DNA of 64,000 bases from Henriciella marina (GCF_027213945.1 NZ_JAPWGW010000001.1:434001-498000), one strand, 5' to 3'; shown: positions 28,113 through 37,096, counted from the first letter of the stretch. Notes: generated from the letters alone by a model not told the origin. Translations and numbers: made by a program.

Positions 28113-30371
28113 CTACTCGTCTTCGCCGAACAGCTTGCGGTGAAGATAGACATGCTCCAGCGCAGTGCGGCGGGCCGCTTCTTTCTGGTTCGCTGCCGCC
28201 GAATGGCCGCCATCAATGTTCTCATAATAATAGAACGGCTTGCCAGCGACTTCGAACTTGCGCGCCATCTTGCGCGCATGGCCCGGATGTACGCGGTCAT
28301 CCTTGGTCGACGTCACGAAGAATGGCGTCGGATAATCCGCATTCGGGTCGAAGTTCTGGTACGGCGAGATCGTCTCAAGGAAGGCACGCTCGCGGGGCAC
28401 ATCCGGGGAGCCATACTCATCGACCCAGGACGCGCCTGCCAGCAGCAGGTGGTAGCGCAGCATATCAAGCAGCGGCACCTGGATCACGACAGCATCCCAG
28501 AGGTCCGGACGCTGCGTCAGCATCACGCCCATGAGAAGGCCGCCATTCGACCCGCCCATGATGCCAAGATGGTCGGTCGAGGTCACACCCCGGCCGATAA
28601 CGTCCTGCGCCACGGCAATGAAATCATCATAGATGATCTGGCGCTGCGTTTTCAGGCCAGCCTGGTGCCAGGCCGGGCCGAACTCGCCGCCGCCACGGAT
28701 ATTGGCCAGCACATACGCGCCGCCCTCTTCCAGCCAGAGACGTCCGCGCACGCCCGAATAGGACGGGTTCATCGAGACCTCGAAGCCGCCATAGCCATAG
28801 AGCAGCGTCGGGGTCGTGCCATCAAGCTCGATCCCTTCCTTATAGACGATGAAGTACGGAATCGCCGTGCCGTCGGTAGAGACTGCGAAATGCTGGTCCA
28901 CCGCCAGGCCTTCGGCGTCGAACTTGTTGGGCAGGCTCTTGATCTGACGCACTTCGCCCGAGCTCACATCATAGCGGAGCAGGCTGTCAGGCGTCAGGAA
29001 GTCCTCATAGTTGATGAAAACCGTATCGGAATCGCGGTCAGCAAAAGCGATCCCCGCCTGACCGGACGTGCCCGGCAGGCTCAGCTCCGTGCGTGACCAG
29101 CCATTGTCGGCTGGTTCGATCTGCAAGACCTTGCCGCGCACATTTTCGTCAATCGAGAGGAGTGCTGCGCCCTTCGCAATCGCGACACCATTCACCGCCT
29201 GATTGTTCTCAGGGTGGAAAACGAGCGAGACCGGCGGCACTTCACGCGTGCGCAGGAAGGTCTCGAGATCGAACGCAACCACGTCGCCAGAGAAGAAGGC
29301 AGACCCAGCGCGCGGTGACCAGTTCTGCTTCAACGTGATCAGCAGATTGCCCTGATAGACGCCCTGCGGCGATGACTTCTGCGGGATCGGCATACGGACA
29401 GGGCGGACCTCGCCCTCCGGCATCCACCAATAGGTGGACGTGAAGAAAGTATCTGCCTCGACAGCCACCTGCAGCCGGCGGCCATCATCGGTCTCGATCA
29501 CCGATGGCCAGACACCGACATCGCTCTCATCACCGCGCACGACTTCAACAGCCGAAGACAACGGCGTGCCGCGCGCCCAGCGCTTCACGATGAAAGGATA
29601 GCCCGAGGCCGTGGTCGTGCCTTCGCCCCAGTTCGTGGCAATCAATGCCGTATTGCGATCCACCCAGGCAAAGCCCTGCTTCGCCTCTGGAGTCACAAAG
29701 CCGACCTCGACAAAGCTCTTGGTGGCGATATCGAACTCGCGCTGGATCACGGCGTCCTTGCCGCCATCGGATAGCGAGATCATGCAATACCAGCGCGCAC
29801 CCGCATCGGACTTGAAGCAATTGGCGCCCTTATAGACCCAGTTCTTGCCTTCTTCCTCAGCCAGCGCGTCGATATCGAGCAGGGTTTCCCAGCGTGGATT
29901 GCTGGTTTCGTAGCTTTCCAGAGAGGCGCGGCGCCACACGCCGCGCACATTGGTGCTGTCCTGCCAGAAATTATAGACATAGCCGTCACGCACAGCCCCG
30001 TACGGGATGCGCTCATCGGACTGCAGGACATCCAGCGCAGCCTGATAATAGCGGTCATACATGCCGTCGGACTGAAGCTCTGCCAGTGTGCGCTCATTCT
30101 GGGTGCGAACCCATTCGAGAGCTTCCTCGCCCTCTACCTCTTCAAGCCAGACATAGGGATCTTCACCCGGGGCAACGTTTTCCTGCGGATAGGTTTTCAC
30201 TTCGGCAACGGCCTCCTCAGGCATCATTTCAGCTTCTTCTTCCATCACATCTGCTTCAGCAGGCTCGACGGTTTCGGGCGCCGCGACATCAGCCTCTTCG
30301 CTCGGCGCCGGGGTCGATTGGCAGGCGGCAACAAGAACAAGAGCAGCCATCGCTGTCAGGGGTTTTTTCAT
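28113..30371 (-). CDS. Prolyl oligopeptidase family lipoprotein (S9)
   Basis: 752 residues. Lipoprotein signal ending VLVAAC (lipidated Cys near 17), an acidic linker (MEEEAEMMPEEAVAEV), a seven-bladed propeller N-terminal region (about 65-460) and an alpha/beta-hydrolase domain. The catalytic triad is visible: Ser in GGSNGGLLMG near 583, Asp in STKDDRVHPGHA and His in DGGHSAAA. Likely outer-membrane or periplasmic and cleaves short proline-containing peptides. Single-gene unit with its own terminator, divergent from the amidase gene. Confidence 0.9.
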   Translation of the reverse strand: MKKPLTAMAALVLVAACQSTPAPSEEADVAAPETVEPAEADVMEEEAEMMPEEAVAEVKTYPQENVAPGEDPYVWLEEVEGEEALEWVRTQNERTLAELQSDGMYDRYYQAALDVLQSDERIPYGAVRDGYVYNFWQDSTNVRGVWRRASLESYETSNPRWETLLDIDALAEEEGKNWVYKGANCFKSDAGARWYCMISLSDGGKDAVIQREFDIATKSFVEVGFVTPEAKQGFAWVDRNTALIATNWGEGTTTASGYPFIVKRWARGTPLSSAVEVVRGDESDVGVWPSVIETDDGRRLQVAVEADTFFTSTYWWMPEGEVRPVRMPIPQKSSPQGVYQGNLLITLKQNWSPRAGSAFFSGDVVAFDLETFLRTREVPPVSLVFHPENNQAVNGVAIAKGAALLSIDENVRGKVLQIEPADNGWSRTELSLPGTSGQAGIAFADRDSDTVFINYEDFLTPDSLLRYDVSSGEVRQIKSLPNKFDAEGLAVDQHFAVSTDGTAIPYFIVYKEGIELDGTTPTLLYGYGGFEVSMNPSYSGVRGRLWLEEGGAYVLANIRGGGEFGPAWHQAGLKTQRQIIYDDFIAVAQDVIGRGVTSTDHLGIMGGSNGGLLMGVMLTQRPDLWDAVVIQVPLLDMLRYHLLLAGASWVDEYGSPDVPRERAFLETISPYQNFDPNADYPTPFFVTSTKDDRVHPGHARKMARKFEVAGKPFYYYENIDGGHSAAANQKEAARRTALEHVYLHRKLFGEDE

Positions 30372-30454
30372 CCAGAAACTCCGATAAGGTGACGCAGAAT
30401 ATCGTTTCCTGCATGGTTAAGCAGAAAAGATTATCCGGATACAGGGGTGCATCC

Positions 30455-32182
30455 ATGAAAGACACAACCCGCCGCAACCTCCTCAAGGTTGGGGCCGCTG
30501 GTATTTCGGGTATGGCCGCGCTTTCAGGGCGCGCCGCCGCGCAGGAAACAGACATGGCGACCATCTCCCCCGGCACGATAGCCAGCGCGGAAAAGCTTCT
30601 CGGTGTCGAATACACCGACGCTGAGCGTGAGCAGATGGTGTCGGCGCTCGAAGACCAGCTTAGCGCCATTCAGCAACTTCGTGCCGTCGAAAAGCCGAAC
30701 GCGCTCGCCCCGGCCCAGACATTCGATCCGCGTCTCCCCGGGCTCGACTACCCGGCTGCGAAATCGAGTTCGGCGACTACGGCCACGATCCCATCCGCCT
30801 CTTCCCTGCCAGCGAACAGCGAAGACATCGCCTTTGCGCCGCTGACGAAGCTCGCAGGCTGGATCCGGTCCAGAGACCTGACCTCCCGCCAGCTGACTGA
30901 TATCTATCTTGACCGCATAGACCGGCTGGACCCTAAACTTCACGCATGGATCACCGTCATGCCTGAACGCGCCCGCGAAGAGGCCGAAGCGATGGATACG
31001 GAACTTGCGAACGGCAAAGACCGGGGCCCTCTTCACGGTATCCCATATGGACTTAAAGACCTGTTTGACGCGGTCGGCGCCCGCACCACATGGGGCGCAA
31101 AACCCTATAGCGAAGGCGAGCTGGCGACGGCGGACAGTGCCGTTGTTCGCAATCTGAAAGAGGCAGGTGCCGTCCTGCTTGGCAAGACGAGTTGCGGCGC
31201 GCTCGCCTATGGCGACATCTGGTATGGCGCCGTGACCCGAAACCCGTTCGATCCGCGCGAAGGCTCATCCGGCTCCAGCGCGGGCTCGGCATCTGCGGTC
31301 GCCGCTGGGCTTTGCGGTTTCGCAATTGGTACGGAAACACTGGGATCTCTTGTCTCGCCCTCACACCGCTGCGGCGGGTCCGCGCTGCGTCCAACTTTCG
31401 GACGTGTCTCGCGCGCGGGTGGAATGGCGCTCTGTTGGTCGCTCGATAAGGTCGGCCCAATGGCGCGCAGCGTCGGAGATCTTGGTCACGTGCTCAGCGC
31501 CATCAACGGATACGATGCACAGGATACAGGTTCGCTCCACTCGAGTTTCGGCTATCAGCCGACGACCGATTTCACTGGAATGAAAGTTGGCTTCGACGAT
31601 GCTTGGCTAGAAACCGCGACCGATGTCGAAAAAGCCGCATTCGTCGAGGCAAGAAAGCTAGGTGCGACTTTCGTACGCTTTAAACGGCCCGAGCTTCCTT
31701 CGGCGCCGCTACCGCAACAATTGCTTGCCGAGGCGGCCGCTGCCTTTGAAGAGCTCACCCTCTCCAATCGTGACGATGATATGGTCTGGCAAGAGGACCC
31801 AGCCTGGCCAAACAGTTTCCGCGCCATCCGGTTCGTGTCGGCGGTGGACCTCATTCAGGTCGACAGGCTTCGCCGCCTCTGGATGCAGGCCATGCATGAG
31901 GCCTTTGAGGGGATAGACCTCGTCATCGGCCCGAACTTCTCGTCCGGCATGCTGACGCCGACGAACTTCACCGGTCATCCATCCCTCGTCATGCGCGCAG
32001 GCTTTCAGGACACGCGCCCGCGCAGCATTTTCGGCCAGCCGCAAGATGAGAACGCCTCGACGGCGCGCACGCCCATTGCCATCTCGCTCTGGGCGCCCCT
32101 CTTTCAGGAAAACACGCTGCTCTCATTCGGCGCAGCCCTTGAAGACGCGCTCGGCGTCGCAGGAGAACGACCATCCCTTTGA
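30455..32182 (+). CDS. Amidase-signature enzyme with Tat signal peptide
   Basis: 575 residues from the ATG at 30455. A twin-arginine signal (RRNLLKVGAAGISGMAALSGRAAAQ) suggests export of a folded enzyme. The amidase-signature domain (from about 115) carries the catalytic Lys in HGIPYGLKDLFD and the Ser-rich GSSGSSAGSASAVAAGL with cis-Ser, plus GTETLGSLVSP for the nucleophile Ser. Hydrolyses amides, substrate unknown. The frame stays open for 187 codons upstream inside the divergent peptidase gene; that part is not coding. Overlaps the next gene by four bases. Confidence 0.85.
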   Translation: MKDTTRRNLLKVGAAGISGMAALSGRAAAQETDMATISPGTIASAEKLLGVEYTDAEREQMVSALEDQLSAIQQLRAVEKPNALAPAQTFDPRLPGLDYPAAKSSSATTATIPSASSLPANSEDIAFAPLTKLAGWIRSRDLTSRQLTDIYLDRIDRLDPKLHAWITVMPERAREEAEAMDTELANGKDRGPLHGIPYGLKDLFDAVGARTTWGAKPYSEGELATADSAVVRNLKEAGAVLLGKTSCGALAYGDIWYGAVTRNPFDPREGSSGSSAGSASAVAAGLCGFAIGTETLGSLVSPSHRCGGSALRPTFGRVSRAGGMALCWSLDKVGPMARSVGDLGHVLSAINGYDAQDTGSLHSSFGYQPTTDFTGMKVGFDDAWLETATDVEKAAFVEARKLGATFVRFKRPELPSAPLPQQLLAEAAAAFEELTLSNRDDDMVWQEDPAWPNSFRAIRFVSAVDLIQVDRLRRLWMQAMHEAFEGIDLVIGPNFSSGMLTPTNFTGHPSLVMRAGFQDTRPRSIFGQPQDENASTARTPIAISLWAPLFQENTLLSFGAALEDALGVAGERPSL

Positions 32183-32661
32183 AGAACCATAATATACTGA
32201 TACTCTGCACAGGTAATTCCGCGCGCTCGATCATCGGCGAAGTGCTGGTCTCTGCCATGCCTGGGTTCAAGGGCTATAGCGCTGGCTCGACCCCGCGCGG
32301 GGAGCCGCATCCCGTCGCGCTCGCTGTGCTGTCGGCCAAGGGCCACGACACGAGCGGACTCTCTTCGAAAAGCTGGGATGTCTTTGCCGGTGACGATGCG
32401 CCAAACATGGATGTCATCATCACGGTCTGCGACAATGCCGCTGGTGAAGCCTGCCCCTACTGGCCCGGCCACCCGGTTCAGGTACATTGGGGCCTACCGG
32501 ATCCGGCCGATGTCGAGGAGATGTCACGCCAGCGCATCGCTTTTGAGGACACGTATTTTAGCCTCAAAAAGCGGCTTCAGAAGCTCGCCGCACTCGACTT
32601 CGACGCTCTCTCTGAAGCAGAGTTGAAGGCCGCCATCCAGGCAATTCACACCCAGCGTTAA
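32179..32661 (+). CDS. Low-molecular-weight phosphatase / ArsC-like arsenate reductase
   Basis: 160 residues with the P-loop CTGNSAR at residues 10-16 (C-x5-R) and the redox-active downstream Cys in VCDNAAGEACPYWPG, the arrangement of thioredoxin-linked arsenate reductases. Could equally be a low-molecular-weight protein-tyrosine phosphatase. The start is TTG at 32179, overlapping the amidase stop in TTGA, with AGGAGA 13 bases upstream, showing coupling. No arsenic genes are nearby, so a resistance role is uncertain. Confidence 0.8.
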   Translation: MKNHNILILCTGNSARSIIGEVLVSAMPGFKGYSAGSTPRGEPHPVALAVLSAKGHDTSGLSSKSWDVFAGDDAPNMDVIITVCDNAAGEACPYWPGHPVQVHWGLPDPADVEEMSRQRIAFEDTYFSLKKRLQKLAALDFDALSEAELKAAIQAIHTQR

Positions 32662-32662
32662 G

Positions 32663-33166
32663 CTAGAACACGCTCGCCCAGAAATCAGCGGACGTATCGA
32701 TCAGACCCAGCGCGTCCTGAATGACCACAAGGTCATGACCATCCATCATGGACGGGCGCACCGGCTGGGTGATCGCAAGATGACGCACCAGCTTGGTGCA
32801 GGTGAACAGGCCTTCCGGCAGCGCACGGGCATCCAGGCTGAGCCCCCTTGGCCGCGGGTGCATCACATCGTTTCGCGCCGCGATGACACGCTCAATGGCA
32901 CGGTGCTCTTCGGGCCGCAGCGGCGCCGTATAGGGTTGCTCAAGGAAAGCCGGGTCGGACACCCGCGCGACCAGTTCCCCAGGCCCCGGCATGGCAGGCA
33001 GCTCTGCGCCTGCCTCGGACAGCGCCATGACGCAGGCCTGCTGCACCATCAGCACTGCCCCGGTCACAAGCCATGGCAGCGACGTCTCCGTCTCGACGAC
33101 AAGGATCGCATGGGTGGAGGTGAACTTCGCCGTATCGGCAAGTTGTCTCGAAAGCGGGTGGAGCAT
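32663..33166 (-). CDS. Hypothetical protein with an Arg-x4-His motif
   Basis: 167 residues; begins MLHPLSRQLADTAKFTSTHAI. Predominantly helical. RNDVMHPRPRG near residue 100 has the R-x4-H pattern that marks HEPN nuclease/toxin domains, but the rest of the sequence does not identify the fold and no MNT or other partner lies next to it. Converges on the ArsC-like gene with one base between. Function unknown. Confidence 0.6.
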   Translation of the reverse strand: MLHPLSRQLADTAKFTSTHAILVVETETSLPWLVTGAVLMVQQACVMALSEAGAELPAMPGPGELVARVSDPAFLEQPYTAPLRPEEHRAIERVIAARNDVMHPRPRGLSLDARALPEGLFTCTKLVRHLAITQPVRPSMMDGHDLVVIQDALGLIDTSADFWASVF

Positions 33167-33206
33167 GCCTGACAGATAGCTGCCTCAGCAGGCTCAGCAA
33201 GTCTGC

Positions 33207-33779
33207 TTAGCCTGCGCCCGTCTGGCTCAGCCGCTCGGCCGCCTCGATGACCACATCAACCGGCGGGCGATCCTTATAGCCCTCTTCACGTAACACTTCG
33301 ACGACCATGCCATCAGTGTCGATGAAGACGATGGCCGGGTGCGGAATGCCCCAGTATCTCGACCCTTCGCGCATCTCCTCATTGAACAGATCGAAAGCCC
33401 GGATGGCGTCCGACCCCTCATCGGAAACCAGCGTATAGGTCAGGCCCTTTTCTTCCGCGAACGCAGTGAGTGTTTCAGGTGGATCGTAAGACAGCACCGT
33501 GAGGGCCCAGCCTGATGCCGCAAGCGGCGCCTTTGCACCCTCGAGTTCGATCGCCTGCTGCCTGCAATATGGGCACCAGTCGAGCGAGCGCACAAAGGCG
33601 ACAGCGACGCCCGCTTCTCCCGAAAGGTCCGACAGGGACACGGTTTCACCTTGGGCCGTGACGACCTCGCTCACCGGGGCCGGCGCCCCAACCTGCGGCC
33701 CGATCGAGCTCTCTTCAGCAACCGCCGCCAAAGCAAACAGGCTCGCGGCTCCTCCGGCCAGAATACCCCGTACGAACAT
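33207..33779 (-). CDS. Exported peroxiredoxin-like redoxin (AhpC/TSA fold)
   Basis: 190 residues from the ATG at 33779: signal peptide MFVRGILAGGAASLFALAAVA, then a thioredoxin-fold domain with WCPYCRQQ (Cys69 and Cys72) and VLSYDPPETLTAF. The motif is that of redoxin-domain proteins that reduce peroxides or act as disulfide reductants in the periplasm. Divergent from an HxlR regulator, with a palindrome between them. Confidence 0.8.
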   Translation of the reverse strand: MFVRGILAGGAASLFALAAVAEESSIGPQVGAPAPVSEVVTAQGETVSLSDLSGEAGVAVAFVRSLDWCPYCRQQAIELEGAKAPLAASGWALTVLSYDPPETLTAFAEEKGLTYTLVSDEGSDAIRAFDLFNEEMREGSRYWGIPHPAIVFIDTDGMVVEVLREEGYKDRPPVDVVIEAAERLSQTGAG

Positions 33780-33870
33780 GCTTTGCTTCCTTCTCCGAAC
33801 CTTGCCGCATTGACGGTAGTGCGCCCCTGTCTCAACGGCGAATGACAATTTCGTGCGCTCAGGCGAAGTT

Positions 33871-33887
33871 GCTGAAAGATATTCAGC
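33871..33887. promoter_or_regulatory. Palindrome between the redoxin and HxlR genes (candidate operator)
   Basis: GCTGAA-AGATA-TTCAGC is a perfect inverted repeat with 6-base arms and a 5-base spacer in the divergent gap. HxlR-type regulators often bind palindromes at divergent promoters. Inference. Confidence 0.4.
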
Positions 33888-33946
33888 GAGATTCGTCTCT
33901 TGGGTGGCTGGATTTGTCTGACGAACTCATGCAGGCTTTCGCCATC

Positions 33947-34405
33947 ATGGTCCCATTGTCGCGCAAATCGCCCGTCCCGCCTTCGCAATGCAACCTTGCG
34001 CGCGCCATCGAACTGATCGGTGACCGCTGGACGCTCCTGATCCTGCGGTCGGCGCTTTATGGCGTTCGCCGCTTCGATGATTTTCAGGAAGAGCTTGGCA
34101 CCCCGCGCACCGTCCTCTCCAGCCGCCTCAACGATCTTGTCGATGCAGGCCTGCTGGAAAAAAGGCCCTACAAGCTGAAAGGCCGCCGCGCGCGCTCTGA
34201 ATATGTGCTGACCGACCAGGGCGAGGCGCTGCGCCCGGTCCTGATCGGCCTTACCCAGTGGGGCGATGCCTGGCTTGGCGCTGGCGGACAGCCGCCAATC
34301 AGCTTTACCGATGCGGAAAGCCGCGATGCGGTGCGCTTGGCCTTTGTGTCCAGCGCCGGCCGCGAAGTCGCCCTCGACGATCTGCGGGTGGTTATCCGGC
34401 GCTAG
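33947..34405 (+). CDS. HxlR family transcriptional regulator
   Basis: 152 residues, winged helix: ARAIELIGDRWTLLILR, then FDDFQEELGTPRTVLSSRLNDLVDAGLLEKRPYKLKG with the recognition helix and YVLTDQGEALRPVL. A Cys (SQCNLARA) sits at the position where some family members sense oxidants or electrophiles. The ATG at 33947 gives the usual length; starts at 33929 and 33842 are possible, but 33842 would put the palindrome inside the coding frame. Confidence 0.88.
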   Translation: MVPLSRKSPVPPSQCNLARAIELIGDRWTLLILRSALYGVRRFDDFQEELGTPRTVLSSRLNDLVDAGLLEKRPYKLKGRRARSEYVLTDQGEALRPVLIGLTQWGDAWLGAGGQPPISFTDAESRDAVRLAFVSSAGREVALDDLRVVIRR

Positions 34406-34414
34406 TGGACGGCC

Positions 34415-36049
34415 CTATTTCGCCAGGTAGAGCTGCAGTACATCGTCAGCGATCCGGCTGAACGCCTCACCCAGCCGCGATGCGTCCGGGACGTCCAGAT
34501 AGTGCTCAGGCGATGTCGCGCACTTGCTAAGCACACCGTCAGAACGTTCATCGTCCAGCTCCAGGCGCACCGCATAGATCACGATGCCCGCCGCCTTCGC
34601 ATTGCTGCACGCTTCCAGCGTACGCCTGTCCATCTCGGTCCAGATCTGCGACTGCGATGGTCGTGATGGGACATTCATGCGCCCATTTGCGGCATATCCG
34701 TAGGCCGAATAATCGCTACCCCGCATATCGGACCGGGAGCTTACATGATTGTTGCCGTCGCTGAGCAGCACCATGACCTTGTCGACACTTCGATCATCGT
34801 ATGGCCCACCTTCGGTAAACGGTGCCTCGGGCGACAGAACGCGCCAGCCCCACGCAACGCCTTCACTCATATTGGTGCTGCCTTCAGCCTCCAGACGATC
34901 AATCTCACTCTTGATGAAGCTCGCATTCTCGGTGAGCGGGACAATCGGGCGGGTCGAACAATTGAAGCCAGGGCCGATCGGCGTCGTGACGTCGGAATAG
35001 AAGCGGTAGGAACGCTTGAGGGCCGGTGCCCCATTATTTCCGCGACCCCGATTTCCTCGCTCGTCATCGTCGTCGTCATCATCATCATCATCATCATCGT
35101 CATCGTCATCGTCATCATCGCGTCCACGGCCGGGTGCCAATCCATTCGTCGATGCGCGTATGATTGCGACACCATATTTCGAAACATCGGAAATAAGACT
35201 CATCGAATTCCAGGACCAGCCACGGTCATTGAGATAGTCATTGGCATAGCGGCGCCGGTCATCAGGCTCATCGGGATAGAAGCTCGGCGTGAAGAGAGTT
35301 TCCGGATTACGGCGCCGGGGGCGGGTATCATCCACATCAAGCGGATATTCGCGGGCCTCGACGCAGCCTGGCCACACCTCACCCAGCGCTTCGTAAAGCT
35401 TCACACGGCTGGTCCGCGGCAACAGATTCGTCGCGCTCACATCAGAGCGGCCATCCTTGTCGATCCAGTTCTTGTTCCAGTTTTCGGGCCCGACATTCAC
35501 CCAGGTCGAGAACGGCACCAGCGCAAAGCGGCGGCTGGAGGTCTTGCTCGTCGCGGCATCGATCTTGTCGACCAGCAGTTTAGCAGCTGCGCGCGCCTGG
35601 ACGATCTTGTCACCCCTCATCGACCCTGTGGTATCGAACGAGATTGCAATTTCGAATTTGCGCTCACTGTGGCGCACCTGAGAGACACGGCTGACGCCCA
35701 GCTGCGTGACGCCAGCTAGACCCAGAAGTGTCGTGTCGATGTCTCCATCGACGGTCGCCGTGATGTCGTCGCCATTCTGAACAATTTCGAAATCGTGAAT
35801 CGCGACGCCGCGCCCGCGCATCTGCTCATCGAACACCTCGCGCGCCTCGGCCTTGAGAACCTCGATGTCGCGCTCACCCAGGTCATGCGCCACATAGAGA
35901 AGCGCGGCATCCAGCGCCGCCTGCGTTTCCACCGACGCCGTGCGATGGCGGGTCATGTCGATCGCGCCGCCCGCAATCGCGAGTAGCGGGATCACGCAGA
36001 GAGCAAAAATCATCGCGGTATTGCCGCGCTGGTCGTTCCAGAAACGCAT
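34415..36049 (-). CDS. TadG-like pilus assembly protein with von Willebrand factor A domain
   Basis: 544 residues: an N-terminal TadE/G-like membrane segment (RGNTAMIFALCVIPLLAIAGGAIDMTRH), a vWA domain whose metal site is DTTGS at 139-143, further vWA strand MVLLSDGNNHVS near the C terminus, and a central run of 19 aspartates at residues 311-329. TadG-type proteins are minor pilins or surface adhesins of the Flp/Tad secretion system. Single gene, converging on the HxlR gene nine bases away; the Flp pilin is 10 kb away. Confidence 0.82.
   Translation of the reverse strand: MRFWNDQRGNTAMIFALCVIPLLAIAGGAIDMTRHRTASVETQAALDAALLYVAHDLGERDIEVLKAEAREVFDEQMRGRGVAIHDFEIVQNGDDITATVDGDIDTTLLGLAGVTQLGVSRVSQVRHSERKFEIAISFDTTGSMRGDKIVQARAAAKLLVDKIDAATSKTSSRRFALVPFSTWVNVGPENWNKNWIDKDGRSDVSATNLLPRTSRVKLYEALGEVWPGCVEAREYPLDVDDTRPRRRNPETLFTPSFYPDEPDDRRRYANDYLNDRGWSWNSMSLISDVSKYGVAIIRASTNGLAPGRGRDDDDDDDDDDDDDDDDDDDERGNRGRGNNGAPALKRSYRFYSDVTTPIGPGFNCSTRPIVPLTENASFIKSEIDRLEAEGSTNMSEGVAWGWRVLSPEAPFTEGGPYDDRSVDKVMVLLSDGNNHVSSRSDMRGSDYSAYGYAANGRMNVPSRPSQSQIWTEMDRRTLEACSNAKAAGIVIYAVRLELDDERSDGVLSKCATSPEHYLDVPDASRLGEAFSRIADDVLQLYLAK
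35063..35119. repeat. Aspartate-codon microsatellite (19 GAY codons)
   Basis: 57 bases of ATC/GTC triplets on the plus strand, i.e. 19 GAT/GAC codons in a row on the coding strand, within the TadG-like gene. The GAT-type (ATC) and GAC-type (GTC) triplets are irregularly mixed except for a seven-unit ATC run at 35078-35098. Confidence 0.9.
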
Positions 36050-36158
36050 TAACCAATCTCCATTGCGGCAGGTCTAGCGCAACTGCGTCAAAAACCGGTT
36101 CTCCCAATGGATTAAATTTCAAATGAATCGGTAAAAAGCCGAGCTTCTTCAGGCGGCT

Positions 36159-36704
36159 CTAGCGCGTGCCGCTCCAGATCTTCAGCGGATCGAACGCGCC
36201 CTCTTGAGCCGCTGCTTTCAGCGCCTCGATCTGGCGGTTCACAGGACCTTCATGGGCCTCAGTACCAGACTGATAGATAGCCTCATCCAGACGGCAGATA
36301 CGGTTGTAGAGGGCTTCGGAATTCTCAACGAGGTCGAGGAAAGCGTCCGGCAGGCCGAGACCGCGCTGCTCAGATGCCTCCAGCGCAGGCGCTTCCCGGC
36401 GCAGTCTGTATTTTGGCGACAGTGCATCCTCACGCGACATGTCCCCATCGCGCACCGCCCTTTGCATGACCAGCCAGCTCGCCGCCTGCATCAGGCGCGC
36501 CGTCAGTTCCATGCTCCATGCGGCATAGGTGAGGCCCGCTTCGCGCGGCAGCTTGCGCGACATCTCGCGGCCTGGGCCGTCCAGATAGCTCGCTGTTCTT
36601 TCGACGAGCGCCATACCTTCTGCGAATACCTTGTCGAAGACGCGTCCGGACGTGAAGTCCGGCTGCATCTCGTCGAGCGCTTTTTGACTGGAAACGGCAG
36701 CCAT
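36159..36704 (-). CDS. rcdA: RcdA-type regulator of CtrA degradation (DUF1465)
   Basis: 181 residues from the ATG at 36704 (GAGGGG upstream). Matches DUF1465 and Caulobacter RcdA in the stretch VFAEGMALVERTASYLDGPGR and LTARLMQAASWLVMQRAVRDGDMS. In Caulobacter, RcdA joins CpdR and PopA to bring CtrA to ClpXP at the pole for cell-cycle proteolysis; that function is extrapolated. Helical bundle with a divergent C-terminal tail. A palindromic, CtrA-site-like element lies just upstream. Confidence 0.88.
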   Translation of the reverse strand: MAAVSSQKALDEMQPDFTSGRVFDKVFAEGMALVERTASYLDGPGREMSRKLPREAGLTYAAWSMELTARLMQAASWLVMQRAVRDGDMSREDALSPKYRLRREAPALEASEQRGLGLPDAFLDLVENSEALYNRICRLDEAIYQSGTEAHEGPVNRQIEALKAAAQEGAFDPLKIWSGTR

Positions 36705-36768
36705 ATTTCCCCTCAGCACAGTCCGCAAAATTTATCAGGCTTAATCGCAGAGACTAGGGCCCCAGACC

Positions 36769-36804
36769 TTTAAAGGGTCTTAAGATCGGGTCGTGACTTA
36801 AGAC
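36769..36804. promoter_or_regulatory. CtrA-box-like and palindromic element upstream of rcdA
   Basis: TTTA-N7-TTAA at 36769-36783 matches seven of eight positions of the CtrA consensus TTAA-N7-TTAA. Overlapping it, GTCTTAAG (36777-36784) and CTTAAGAC (36797-36804) form an 8-base inverted repeat with a 12-base spacer. It lies about 65 bases before the rcdA start and runs into the DUF1192 stop codon. Could alternatively be a weak terminator. Confidence 0.35.
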
Positions 36805-36968
36805 TTGAAAATACTGTCCGCCGCCGATTTGTGCGCCTCTTTCCTGGCGATCTCAGCCTCGCATGCCTCGATATCGGCTTTCAGCGTTTCGATCCGAGCC
36901 TTCAGTTCATCCACGGATAATATTTCAAGATCCAGCTTGGCCGGACGCGGCGTGTCCTCTTCAAACAT
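36798..36968 (-). CDS. DUF1192 family small protein
   Basis: 56 residues from the ATG at 36968, which follows a strong GAGGAGG; a GTG start seven codons earlier is less likely. Acidic N terminus, helix LSVDELKARIETLKADIEACEAEI and family tail KSAADSIFKS. Alphaproteobacteria-specific; function unknown. Sits upstream of rcdA on the same strand, a common synteny. Confidence 0.85.
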   Translation of the reverse strand: MFEEDTPRPAKLDLEILSVDELKARIETLKADIEACEAEIARKEAHKSAADSIFKS

Positions 36969-37096
36969 TGATCGGGCCTCCTCAGCCACTTACCTCTCGC
37001 CTTCAAGGCAAGGACAGACGCGCGCCGAAATCAAGCCTCAATCCAGAAGAGGTGGCGCCAGACACAGTTAATCAAGACACCAGACAGGATGTGAAC

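Noticed and set aside
29894-30454. N-terminal extension of the amidase frame
   Set aside because: It lies antisense within the prolyl oligopeptidase gene and precedes a clear Tat signal peptide at 30455.
34745-35719. 324-codon rightward frame with isoleucine and valine runs
   Set aside because: Antisense of the Asp tract and vWA domain of the TadG-like gene; no ribosome site.
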